From the NCBI RefSeq assembly GCF_027594825.1, contig NZ_CP088930.1, positions 186,001-250,000 of the forward strand: a DNA stretch of 64,000 nt, in the 5' to 3' direction. Each line of letters starts with the position of its first letter. The first letter of the stretch is position 1. Positions 28,927-37,234 of the stretch are shown here, one piece after another. The notes beneath the pieces are model-generated. The model was given only the letters and a program-made list of their open reading frames with translations, was not told the DNA's origin and searched no databases. The position numbers and the translations under genes were made by a program. Origin of the DNA: Serratia liquefaciens (GTDB lineage: Bacteria; Pseudomonadota; Gammaproteobacteria; Enterobacterales; Enterobacteriaceae).

Positions 28927-29768
28927 AGATCGTCAGTTTTATTAGCCAGGGGCGTGCAGGCTATGGCCTGTTGCGCGGAGACGACGAGATTGTCGACTGC
29001 AGCCTGTCATTGCCTTATCCGGACGTGCGCAGCGCGCTAGCCGCCGGCAGTTTTAACGTGTTCCAGCCGTTTGTGAATGCGCCGGCCACCCTGAGGGCCA
29101 GCGAGGTCAGTTGGTTGCCGCCGGTGCCCAACCCGGACAAAATTATCTGCGTGGGGCTCAATTACCGCCCGCACCTGCTGGAAACCGGCCGTGCTGAGCC
29201 CGATAGGCCAACGCTGTTTTTGCGGTTGCCTTCCTCGCAGATCGGGCATCAGCAGCCGCTGCTGGCTCCGCCGGAGTCGACTCAATTTGACTATGAAGGC
29301 GAGCTGGCCGTGGTGATCGGCAAAGGAGGGCGCCGCATTGCCCAGCGCGATGCCATGCAGCATATCGCCGGTTATGCCTGCTACAACGACGGCAGCGTGC
29401 GCGACTGGCAGCGACACAGCTCGCAATTCACCCCCGGTAAAAACTTCCGCCACACCGCGGCTTTTGGCCCCTGGCTGGTCAGTGCCGACGACATTCCCGA
29501 TCCGCGTGCGCTAACGCTGGAAACCCGTCTCAACGGGCAGGTGATGCAACAGGCCTGTGTCGATGACCTGATTTTCTCGATCCCGGCGCTGATCGAGTAT
29601 TGCTCGGCATTTACCGATCTGCTGCCGGGCGATGTATTGGTGACCGGTACGCCAGGTGGCGTTGGCGCATTCCGACAGCCACCGGTCTGGATGAAGGCAG
29701 GGGATCGGGTGGAGGTCGAGATTGCCGGCATCGGTACCCTGAGTAACCCAGTGATTGACGACGCCTGA
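28923..29768 (+). CDS. Fumarylacetoacetate-hydrolase-family protein
   Basis: 281 residues. It has an N-terminal ~60-residue extension and then the FAH fold: IICVGLNYRPHLLETG, metal Glu pair in FDYEGELAVVIGKGG, CYNDGSVRDWQ, GKNFRHTAAFGPWLV and VTGTPGGVGAFRQPP. Members include HpaG-type decarboxylase/isomerases and 2-keto-4-pentenoate-type hydratases of meta-cleavage pathways, as well as acylpyruvate hydrolases. Here it lies with an aldehyde dehydrogenase and an extradiol dioxygenase, so processing of the ring-fission product is the likely job. Translational coupling to the GntR gene is implied by the ATGA overlap. Confidence 0.9.
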   Translation: MKIVSFISQGRAGYGLLRGDDEIVDCSLSLPYPDVRSALAAGSFNVFQPFVNAPATLRASEVSWLPPVPNPDKIICVGLNYRPHLLETGRAEPDRPTLFLRLPSSQIGHQQPLLAPPESTQFDYEGELAVVIGKGGRRIAQRDAMQHIAGYACYNDGSVRDWQRHSSQFTPGKNFRHTAAFGPWLVSADDIPDPRALTLETRLNGQVMQQACVDDLIFSIPALIEYCSAFTDLLPGDVLVTGTPGGVGAFRQPPVWMKAGDRVEVEIAGIGTLSNPVIDDA

Positions 29769-29810
29769 GGGCGTTAAAGGACTCTTTTCCGACAAACGAG
29801 GTGGATTACG

Positions 29811-31298
29811 ATGGCTGATATCAAAGTGCTTCCACAGGTTTCCGCCTTTCTGGCGCAGGAACATGGGCAGTTTATCGATGGACAATTGATCCCGGCAGCG
29901 GGCGGACAACGCTTGCCGGTGGTCAATCCGGCCAACGGTCAGGCGATCGCCGGTGTGGCTTGCGCCACGGCCGACGAAGTGGAGCAGGCGATGCAATCGG
30001 CTGACCGGGCGTTGAAGGGCGAATGGGGGCAAAGCCTGCCGGCCCAGCGTCAGCAGATACTGCTACGCTTTGCCGATCTGCTCGAGGCCCACAGAGAGGA
30101 GATCGCCCAGTTAGAAACCCTGACCAACGGCAAGCTGATCGGCTCTTCCAGGCTGTTTGAGGTTGACCATACCTGCGTTTTCATTCGTTATTACGCCGGT
30201 TGGGCCACCAAACTGCACGGTGAAACCCTTGCACCGTCAATCCCTTCTTTCAACGGCGAGCGATATACCGCAATGACTTACCGCGAGCCGGTCGGCGTGG
30301 TGGCGGCCATTATTCCCTGGAATTTCCCGGTGATGATCGCCATTTGGAAAATTGCAGCCGCCTTGTGCACCGGGTGTTGCATCGTGGTCAAACCCAGTGA
30401 GTTTGCACCTTTGACCCTGCTGCGTTTGGCGCAGTTGGCCCATCAGGCCGGGGTGCCTACGGGCGTGTTCAACGTGGTCAATGGCGAACGCCAGGTGGGG
30501 CAGTGGCTGATCGAGCATCCACGGGTCAATAAGGTCAGTTTCACCGGTTCGGTTCCGGCCGGTATCGCCATAGGTCAGGCGGCGATAAAAGCCGATTTGA
30601 CCCGCATCACCCTGGAGCTGGGGGGAAAAAACCCGGCGGCGTTTCTTGCCGACGTTGATAGCCAGAAAGCGGTGGACGGCATTATGCTCGCCGGGCTGGT
30701 ACATCAGGGGCAGGTCTGTTCCTCTGCCGAACGCTTTTATATTCATGCGTCGCGTTTCGACGAGATTGTCGAGCAGGTCATCGCCCGGGTAGAGGCGTTG
30801 CAAATAGGTTCGCCGATGGACGAAGCCACGCAGTACGGTCCGTTGGCTAACCAGGCGCATTTTAACCGCATCAAGGCAATGTTTGAACAGGCGCACAGCC
30901 ATGATCAGGTCCTCAGTGGCGGTACGGTGCTGGACGGAGAGGGGTTCTATGTGACCCCGACGGTGATCCGTGCCACCGGTCAGGACGATCCGCTGATGCG
31001 TGAAGAAGCCTTCGCCGGCGTGCTGAGCTTTATGCCGTTTGATGATGAAGAGCAACTCATGCATTTGATGAATGATTCGTCCTATGGCCTGTCCGCCAGT
31101 ATCTGGACCAATGATTTCAGCAAGGCGATGGATTTGATGCGGCGGATTGAAGCCGGGATGGTGTGGGTAAATTCGCACACCATTATGGATCCGGCGGTGC
31201 CGTTCGGCGGGATGAAAGCCTCGGGTATTGGCCGCGAGTTCGGCAGCGCGTTTATCGAGTCCTATACCGAACTTAAATCCGTCATCATGTGCTACTGA
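29811..31298 (+). CDS. Aldehyde dehydrogenase, FeaB (phenylacetaldehyde dehydrogenase)-like
   Basis: 495 residues. Motifs are VVAAIIPWNFPVMIAIWKIA, SFTGSVPAGIAIGQ, general base in LELGGKNPAAFLAD, catalytic Cys in HQGQVCSSAERF, WVNSHTIMDPAVPFGGMKAS and a C-terminus ending ELKSVIMCY. The N-terminal pattern (QVSAFLAQEHGQFIDGQ) and C-terminus closely follow E. coli FeaB. Likely substrates are an aryl-acetaldehyde or a ring-cleavage semialdehyde. It is preceded by an AAACGAGGTGG ribosome site and lies 42 bp after the FAH-family gene. It differs clearly from the PuuC-like enzyme at 20392-21909, so the island encodes two separate aldehyde oxidation steps. Confidence 0.9.
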   Translation: MADIKVLPQVSAFLAQEHGQFIDGQLIPAAGGQRLPVVNPANGQAIAGVACATADEVEQAMQSADRALKGEWGQSLPAQRQQILLRFADLLEAHREEIAQLETLTNGKLIGSSRLFEVDHTCVFIRYYAGWATKLHGETLAPSIPSFNGERYTAMTYREPVGVVAAIIPWNFPVMIAIWKIAAALCTGCCIVVKPSEFAPLTLLRLAQLAHQAGVPTGVFNVVNGERQVGQWLIEHPRVNKVSFTGSVPAGIAIGQAAIKADLTRITLELGGKNPAAFLADVDSQKAVDGIMLAGLVHQGQVCSSAERFYIHASRFDEIVEQVIARVEALQIGSPMDEATQYGPLANQAHFNRIKAMFEQAHSHDQVLSGGTVLDGEGFYVTPTVIRATGQDDPLMREEAFAGVLSFMPFDDEEQLMHLMNDSSYGLSASIWTNDFSKAMDLMRRIEAGMVWVNSHTIMDPAVPFGGMKASGIGREFGSAFIESYTELKSVIMCY

Positions 31299-31339
31299 AT
31301 CCCACGGAAACGGGGCCTCGGCCCCGCTAAGGAATCACA

Positions 31340-32338
31340 ATGACCACATTGCCCCTCACCGAATACGATCCGCCATTTTCCATTACCCGCGCCAGCCATC
31401 TGGTGCTGACTTCGCGTGATCTGGCCGCCAGTGAACTGTTTTACACCCAGGTGATCGGCATGGTGCTGACCCATCGGGAAGAGGACCGGCTCTATTTGCG
31501 CGGGCTGGAAGAGGCTTGCCACCACAGTCTGGTTATCAAGCTCAGCAAGGCAGAGCCCCACTGCGAACGCGTTGGCCTGCGTGTTTTTCGTGAAAAAGAT
31601 CTGGAGTTGGCCAAGCTGTTTTTCGACCGCCAAGGGTTGGAGAACTGTTGGGTGGAAGTGCCTTTTCAGGGGCGAACCCTGCATTTCACCGATCCGACCG
31701 GTACGCTGATCGAACTGTGCGCCTCAATGCCCGTGGTGCCGCGTTTGCACCATCAGGTGCATCTGTACCGTGGCGGCAGCGCCCAACGGCTGGATCACTT
31801 CCAGTTGCATACTCCCCACGTGCAGCGGGCCGCAGAGTTTTACATGACGAAGCTGGGCTTCCGCGCCACAGACATCTATTTTAATGAAGGTGGAATGGGG
31901 GCCGCATTTTTACAACGCAAAGGCAACACGCAGGATCTGGTGTACCTGCATGGCCCCGGCCCGCGTCTGCATCACTTCGGTTATACCATTCCCGATTCGC
32001 AAGAGATCCTGCGTGCCTGCGACACTGCCGGTAATCTGGGCTTCGGCAGCAGCATTGAACGCGGGCCGGGCAGGCACGGTATGGGCCACGTCCTGTATGT
32101 TTATCTGCGGGATCCGGACGGACATCGTATCGAGCTGCACAACACCCCTTATCAGATAATCGATATTGAGCTGGAAACCAATATTCTTGCACCCGATCAG
32201 CGCCAGCAGCTGCTGCCCTGGGGGCTGCCGCCGCAGCGCAAATGGGTTGCCGAAGCCAGCGCGTTTGCCGATACCCCGGTTGAGCCGAGCGGCGAAGGTT
32301 ATCCGCTGGTGCTGGAAGAGTACTTATCCCGCCAATAG
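31340..32338 (+). CDS. Extradiol ring-cleavage dioxygenase (type I, VOC fold)
   Basis: 332 residues with two VOC modules (~15-135 and ~145-270). The Fe ligands are recognisable in the C-terminal module: His in RLDHFQLHT, His in GPRLHHFGYTI and Glu in DGHRIELHNTPY. Adjacent catalytic residues (His in GPGRHGMGHVLYVYLRDPDG) fit catechol 2,3-dioxygenase and homoprotocatechuate 2,3-dioxygenase of the HpaD/HpcB type I group. The extended C-terminus (ILAPDQRQQLLPWGLPPQRKW) is also typical of this group. It cleaves a catechol next to the hydroxyls. It is separated from the aldehyde dehydrogenase by 41 bp containing a small GC hairpin (31313-31328), still likely the same operon. Confidence 0.9.
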   Translation: MTTLPLTEYDPPFSITRASHLVLTSRDLAASELFYTQVIGMVLTHREEDRLYLRGLEEACHHSLVIKLSKAEPHCERVGLRVFREKDLELAKLFFDRQGLENCWVEVPFQGRTLHFTDPTGTLIELCASMPVVPRLHHQVHLYRGGSAQRLDHFQLHTPHVQRAAEFYMTKLGFRATDIYFNEGGMGAAFLQRKGNTQDLVYLHGPGPRLHHFGYTIPDSQEILRACDTAGNLGFGSSIERGPGRHGMGHVLYVYLRDPDGHRIELHNTPYQIIDIELETNILAPDQRQQLLPWGLPPQRKWVAEASAFADTPVEPSGEGYPLVLEEYLSRQ

Positions 32339-32565
32339 GGCCCGATGCCCGAACCCTGCCAGGGAAACCCTTGGATAGCCTTGTGCCCGGAAACTCTCCG
32401 GGCAATAACATCGGCCTTTACTTCCCTTTTTTTTCAACCAATATGATCCGACTGAAATGACAGTCGGAGCCGCCGTGGCTCCGTTTATCCACAGCGCTGT
32501 TGTTGTGGCACAAGGCATCGATACGGATATCCCGCCACGATGCCGAATGACGAACCGGAGATGTT

Positions 32566-33774
32566 ATGGCTAATCCCTATCGCGAACTTCTGACTACGCC
32601 CGGCGTAGGGGGGTTAGTGATTGCGAGCTCGGTTGCCCGTTTGCCGCAGGCGATGATCGGCATCGGTATTATCACCATGCTGGTACAGCAGAGCGGTCAC
32701 TATTGGTTGGCGGGTGCGGTAGCCGGTATATTTACGCTGGCGAACGCGCTCATTGGTCCGCAAGTATCGAAGCTGGTCGATCGGCTTGGCCAGAACAGGG
32801 TGCTTCCCTGGGTCACCGCGTTCAGCATCACCATGCTGCTGGCGTTGATAACCGCTGCGCATATGCGCGCCCCAGTCCCGTTGCTGTGTATCCTCGCCAT
32901 GCTGGCCGGCACTATGCCAAGCATGCCGGCGATGATAAGAGCGAGATGGACACAGCTTTTTCGGGGTAAGCCGCAACTCCACACCGCCTTCTCGCTGGAT
33001 ACGGTGCTGACGGAGCTGACCTTCGTTATTGGCCCCCCTTTATCTATTGGCTTGAGCACCGGCATTGCCGCCGAGGCCGGGCCCCTTGCCGCGATAGTGT
33101 TGCTGGTGATTGGCGTGACGGCTTTTCTTCTGCAACGACAGACGGCGCCCAAAGTGATCAAAAACACCACGGAGCACCGCGGCTCGACTTTGCGTATCCC
33201 GGGCCTCGGCACCATCGTGCTGGCACTTTTAGCCATGGGGGTGATTGGCGGGTCTATCGATGTGGCGGTAGTCGCTTTCGCCAACGCACAAGGGTGGCCG
33301 ACGGCCGCCAGTTTGATCCTGGCAGCCTACGCGCTCGGTTCCATGGTTGCCGGTCTGGCTTTCGGCGCGATCAGGGTGACCTTGCCAATAGAGCGTCAGT
33401 TCTTTATTGGGGTACTGCTAACGGCGGCAACGTCCGTGTTGCCGCTTCTTTCTGCGGACGTTTACATCCTGATGGCAACCATTTTCGTGGCGGGCATGTC
33501 CTTTGCTCCCACCATGGTAGTAGTGATGAACCTTGGCACTATTCTGGTACCACCGTCCAGGCTCACCGAAGGGCTGACATGGATGACCACCGGCATCAGC
33601 ATCGGCGTGGCGCTGGGTGCCGCGCTGGCGGGGCTGGTCATCGACGTTTATGGCGCACGCGCAGGTTTCGGCATCGCCATTGCTGCAGGAATTGTGATGA
33701 CGGTTATCGTGCTTCTCGGCCGACGTACGCTCCACGCGGCTTCGATGCCCCAGGGGGGAGCAACCTTCTCTTAA
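32566..33774 (+). CDS. MFS transporter, about 12 membrane segments
   Basis: 402 residues, almost entirely hydrophobic with about 12 segments. The loop 2-3 motif is LVDRLGQNRVLPWV, a variant of the MFS GxxxDRxGR signature. It resembles uncharacterised MFS permeases with an N-terminus LLTTPGVGGLVIASSVARLP. It follows the extradiol dioxygenase in the same direction after 227 bp, so it may have its own promoter. Uptake of the aromatic substrate or export of an intermediate is a context guess; drug efflux cannot be excluded. Confidence 0.8.
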   Translation: MANPYRELLTTPGVGGLVIASSVARLPQAMIGIGIITMLVQQSGHYWLAGAVAGIFTLANALIGPQVSKLVDRLGQNRVLPWVTAFSITMLLALITAAHMRAPVPLLCILAMLAGTMPSMPAMIRARWTQLFRGKPQLHTAFSLDTVLTELTFVIGPPLSIGLSTGIAAEAGPLAAIVLLVIGVTAFLLQRQTAPKVIKNTTEHRGSTLRIPGLGTIVLALLAMGVIGGSIDVAVVAFANAQGWPTAASLILAAYALGSMVAGLAFGAIRVTLPIERQFFIGVLLTAATSVLPLLSADVYILMATIFVAGMSFAPTMVVVMNLGTILVPPSRLTEGLTWMTTGISIGVALGAALAGLVIDVYGARAGFGIAIAAGIVMTVIVLLGRRTLHAASMPQGGATFS

Positions 33775-33779
33775 TGCGG

Positions 33780-33806
33780 CGGCAGCCCGGTCATCCCTGG
33801 CTGCCG
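33780..33806. terminator. Hairpin between convergent MFS and nickel-permease genes
   Basis: CGGCAGCC (33780-33787) pairs with GGCTGCCG (33799-33806) over an 11-nt loop, in the 40-bp gap between stops. There is no T-run, so intrinsic termination is only suggested by position. Confidence 0.45.
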
Positions 33807-33814
33807 TAAACATA

Positions 33815-34846
33815 CTAGACGCTTAACGAATCATAATTTTTGCGGCGGTAGTTAAGCGCGGACAAGATCCACAGCACCACAAACAGCACGATAGCGGCGT
33901 AACCGACGCTGCCCAGGTTGTCATTGAGCATCTCGACGCCTCGCCACAGCCCACCCTGTAACCTCAGCTTATCGGCCAGCAGCCCCAAGCCTTCCAGCCC
34001 GCCGATCACCACAGCGATAACCACGCTGGTTGCGGTGATGGTCATGTTGTAATACAGCTTGCGGATCGGCTTATTGAACGCCCAACCGTAAGCGCCGACC
34101 ATCACAAAATTATCCAGTGAGTCAATCAACGCCATGCCGCTGGCAAACAGCAGCGGGAACACCATAATTGACCACACCGACATGCCGGATGTGGCACCGG
34201 TAGCGGAGATCCCGAGCAGGCCCACCTCGGTAGCCGTATCAAAACCCAAGCCAAATAAAAAACCGACTAAATACATATGCCAGCTTTTATTCACCAGATT
34301 AAAAGCAAAGCGGTACAAGCGAGTCATTACGCCGCCGCTGCCGCTCACCAGCAGGGCCACGTCCTGCTCCACCAGGGTTTCACCGCGCTTCACTCGGCGG
34401 AAAATACGGTAAACGTCGCGAAAAATCAGCCAGTTCAACAACGCCATCACCAGTAAGAACAGGGAGGAGATCAGCGTGCCCAAAGTGGCGCCATACTGAT
34501 GCAACCAGCCGATGCGATCGCCAAAAGCCAATGAGGTAGCGGCAATCGCGATGCAGGCCAATACCACAATGCTGGAATGCCCCAGAGAGAAGAAGGCCCC
34601 GACGGAAACCGGGCGTTGGCCTTGTTGCATCAGCTTGCGGGTGACGTTATCGATGGCGGCGATGTGGTCGGCATCCACCGCATGGCGCAGTCCGTAACCG
34701 TAAGCCAGCAGCGCGGCGGCAATCAGGGCCGGGTGATGATGAAAGGCAGCAAAGGCCGCACCCCATGCCAGCAGGTTTAGCGCCACTAACGTCAACAACA
34801 GCCAAAAGGCGCGGGTATGGGTATGGAAAAACTCGCGGTTTAACAT
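33815..34846 (-). CDS. Nickel/cobalt permease, NiCoT (HoxN/NixA) family
   Basis: 343 residues with about eight membrane segments. The family signature in segment 2, [20 protein letters not shown] (HX4DH), is present, followed by [13 protein letters not shown] and [19 protein letters not shown]. It imports Ni2+ at low concentration for the [NiFe] hydrogenase encoded next door. Its start overlaps the hypF stop by 7 bp, so it is coupled to hypF in the hydN-fdhF-hypF operon and will share FhlA/formate control. E. coli uses the ABC system NikABCDE instead, so a NiCoT permease embedded here is a notable difference. Cobalt transport is an alternative for the family but fits this context less. Confidence 0.92.
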   Translation of the reverse strand: MLNREFFHTHTRAFWLLLTLVALNLLAWGAAFAAFHHHPALIAAALLAYGYGLRHAVDADHIAAIDNVTRKLMQQGQRPVSVGAFFSLGHSSIVVLACIAIAATSLAFGDRIGWLHQYGATLGTLISSLFLLVMALLNWLIFRDVYRIFRRVKRGETLVEQDVALLVSGSGGVMTRLYRFAFNLVNKSWHMYLVGFLFGLGFDTATEVGLLGISATGATSGMSVWSIMVFPLLFASGMALIDSLDNFVMVGAYGWAFNKPIRKLYYNMTITATSVVIAVVIGGLEGLGLLADKLRLQGGLWRGVEMLNDNLGSVGYAAIVLFVVLWILSALNYRRKNYDSLSV

Positions 34847-37152
34847 GTTACATCCTGTTGGGTTTGGAAGGGTAAACGTGCCATGGGGATATGCTGCGCA
34901 CAGGCGACCAGCGCCTGACCGAATGCCAAGCCGCCATCGCCCGCCGGCAGTTGTAGTGGCAACAGCACCTGCAACGGGGCCAGATGATGCTGCAGCCGTT
35001 GGCGTAACAGACGGTTGTGCAGTACGCCACCGCTTAACGCCACGTGCCGGAGGTTATGCTCGGCGGCAAAATGTTTGGCCAGGCCGGCAAATCCCTGCGC
35101 CAGAGCATCATGGAACGCCCAGGCGCGTTGAGCGGTTGGCGCTTGCCAGGCCAGCCACTGCCGCCAGAACATGCCCAAATCTAGCTGCTCTTCGCAACGT
35201 GGCAGCGTAACCGGATGGGAGCAAGGGCCGCTTTGGTGGGCCAGCGCCTCAAAAATACTGGCGGCTTCACCCTCCCAACTTTGCCGTTCAGGCGCACATC
35301 CCAGCGCGGCGGCGGCCGCGTCAAACAGACGGCCACAGGAGGAGGCCAGCGGTGCATTGATGCCGGCGTTAATGGCCTGGAGCAGAGGGCGCCAGGCCCG
35401 AGTCAATAGCCGTTCGGCCTGTGGGCTGCTTTGCCAGTCAGGCACGAAGCGTGAAAAATGCGCCAACTGATTGCGCCAGGGTTGCTGCGCGGCCAGATCG
35501 CCACCGGGCAGCGCCACCGCAGGCAATCCCCCCAGATGACGACAGCGACGGTAATCGACCAGCAGGCATTCACCGCCCCACAGGACGCCGTCCTGCCCGT
35601 ACCCCAGCCCATCCAGCGCCAGGCCGATAACCGCTCCGCCTTCCAGTGGCCAATGGTGTTCGGCCAGGCACGCGGCCAAATGCGCATGATGGTGCAGCAC
35701 CGGGGTCACCGGCAGTCTCTGCCGGGCGGCCCATTGGTGACTGACGTAACCCGGATGAGCGTCGCTGGCCAACCGCTGCGGCTGGCAATGGTACAACGCC
35801 ATAAAATGCGCCATGGCTTGCTGCCACTGTTGCTGAATATCTTCCTGTTGCAGATCGCCAAAATGTGAACTGAGCACGGCTTTATTTCCCTGCAGCAGGC
35901 AAAAGGTATTTTTGCGATCCCCGCCCACGGCCAATAGCGGGGGTTGTGCAGGGAAGCCAGGAGGCAATGGCAGGGCATCTGGAACAAACCCGCGCGCCCG
36001 ACGTAGCATTTCATGGCCATCAGGCAGCAGGCGCACCAGCGAATCATCGGCACGCTGCAAGATTTCGCGATCGTGCAGCAACCACAGATCGGCAATGCCG
36101 GCCAAATCAGCCAAAGCCTGGCTATTGGTTAATGCCGGAGCCCGGCCGCTGGCATTGCCGGAGGTCATTACCAGGGGGCGTTGTATCTCCTGCATCAGTA
36201 AATGGTGAAGGGGATTGGCGGGTAACATCAGGCCCACTTCGTTCAACTGCGGGGCGATAGCCTCAGACAGCGGCGAATGGGGCGAGTGGGGCACCAGCAC
36301 GATAGGCGCGGCAGCTGACGCCAGCAAAGTCTGCGCGCGGGCCAGATCAATGCCATTGGTGCAGCGAGCCAGCCAGTCGATATTTGGCAGCATCACCGCC
36401 AGAGGTTTGCCGGGGCGCCGTTTGCGTAGCCGCAGGCGTGCTACGGCCTGAGTCTGGGTAGCATCGCAAGCCAGGTGAAAACCGCCCAGCCCTTTGATGG
36501 CCACAATCTGCCCGGCGGCCAACGCGGCTACCGCCTGTTGCAGGGCATCTTCCCCCTGATGCTGAGGTTGCCCCTGAACGGTGAAACTGAACAGCTGAGG
36601 GCCGCAGTCGCTACAGGCGACCGGTTGAGCATGAAAACGCCGGTCGTGCGCCGAACGGTACTCTTGGGCGCAGGGCGAGCAGAGAGGGAACGGCGCCATG
36701 CTGGTTGCCGGGCGATCGTAAGGCATGGCACGAATAATGGTGAAGCGCGGACCGCAGTGCGTGCAATTGATAAAAGGGTAGCGGTAACGCCGATCCTGCG
36801 GATCGTTCATTTCCTGCAGACACTTTGGACAGGTCGCGGCGTCGGGAACAATCTGGGTCGTCATCGCACCGTATTGGCTGGCGCGGATGCGAAAATCATC
36901 GGGCTTTTTCAGCCAGGTAAAGGGCCGTTGGCGAATGTTGTCGATCTGCGCCAAAGGCGGCGCCTGCTGGCACAGCAAATGCAGCAACACCTCAAGATCG
37001 ACGGGGTGCACCAGCCGAATCTCCACCCCGGCGCTGTCGTTCCAGACTTCGCCACGTAGATTGAGCTGATTGGCCAGCTGCCAGACAAAAGGCCGAAAGC
37101 CGACGCCCTGTACTTTGCCGCTGATACGCAGCAGCAGCCCCGGATAGGACAT
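34840..37152 (-). CDS. hypF: Hydrogenase maturation carbamoyltransferase HypF
   Basis: 770 residues, full length. It contains an acylphosphatase-like domain (residues 1-90, [20 protein letters not shown]), two zinc-finger CxxC-X18-CxxC units (~108-185: CPKC...CTHC and CSPC...CSDC), a YrdC-like domain (~200-380, [16 protein letters not shown] and [12 protein letters not shown]) and a C-terminal Kae1-like domain ([29 protein letters not shown]). HypF makes carbamoyl-adenylate for the cyanide ligands of the [NiFe] centre and passes the group to HypE Cys. In E. coli hypF sits with hydN away from hyc; here it is joined to fdhF and hydN upstream and a nickel permease downstream. It is separated from fdhF by an 82-bp gap with an inverted repeat. 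Confidence 0.97.
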   Translation of the reverse strand: MSYPGLLLRISGKVQGVGFRPFVWQLANQLNLRGEVWNDSAGVEIRLVHPVDLEVLLHLLCQQAPPLAQIDNIRQRPFTWLKKPDDFRIRASQYGAMTTQIVPDAATCPKCLQEMNDPQDRRYRYPFINCTHCGPRFTIIRAMPYDRPATSMAPFPLCSPCAQEYRSAHDRRFHAQPVACSDCGPQLFSFTVQGQPQHQGEDALQQAVAALAAGQIVAIKGLGGFHLACDATQTQAVARLRLRKRRPGKPLAVMLPNIDWLARCTNGIDLARAQTLLASAAAPIVLVPHSPHSPLSEAIAPQLNEVGLMLPANPLHHLLMQEIQRPLVMTSGNASGRAPALTNSQALADLAGIADLWLLHDREILQRADDSLVRLLPDGHEMLRRARGFVPDALPLPPGFPAQPPLLAVGGDRKNTFCLLQGNKAVLSSHFGDLQQEDIQQQWQQAMAHFMALYHCQPQRLASDAHPGYVSHQWAARQRLPVTPVLHHHAHLAACLAEHHWPLEGGAVIGLALDGLGYGQDGVLWGGECLLVDYRRCRHLGGLPAVALPGGDLAAQQPWRNQLAHFSRFVPDWQSSPQAERLLTRAWRPLLQAINAGINAPLASSCGRLFDAAAAALGCAPERQSWEGEAASIFEALAHQSGPCSHPVTLPRCEEQLDLGMFWRQWLAWQAPTAQRAWAFHDALAQGFAGLAKHFAAEHNLRHVALSGGVLHNRLLRQRLQHHLAPLQVLLPLQLPAGDGGLAFGQALVACAQHIPMARLPFQTQQDVTC

Positions 37153-37174
37153 GGTTTATTACCCTCTGTGGGTT

Positions 37175-37231
37175 TTGTAGGGGCGCTGCATGCTGCGCCG
37201 GTGTTAATCGGTGCGACAGCGCCCCCTACAA
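37175..37231. repeat. Long inverted repeat between fdhF and hypF
   Basis: TTGTAGGGGCGCTG (37175-37188) and CAGCGCCCCCTACAA (37217-37231) are complementary except for one bulged base, with a 28-nt internal region that can pair further (GCATGC, GCGCC). The unit resembles small dispersed palindromic elements of Enterobacterales. As an intercistronic structure it could trim hypF expression relative to fdhF or stabilise the mRNA end. Confidence 0.55.
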
Positions 37232-37234
37232 GCT

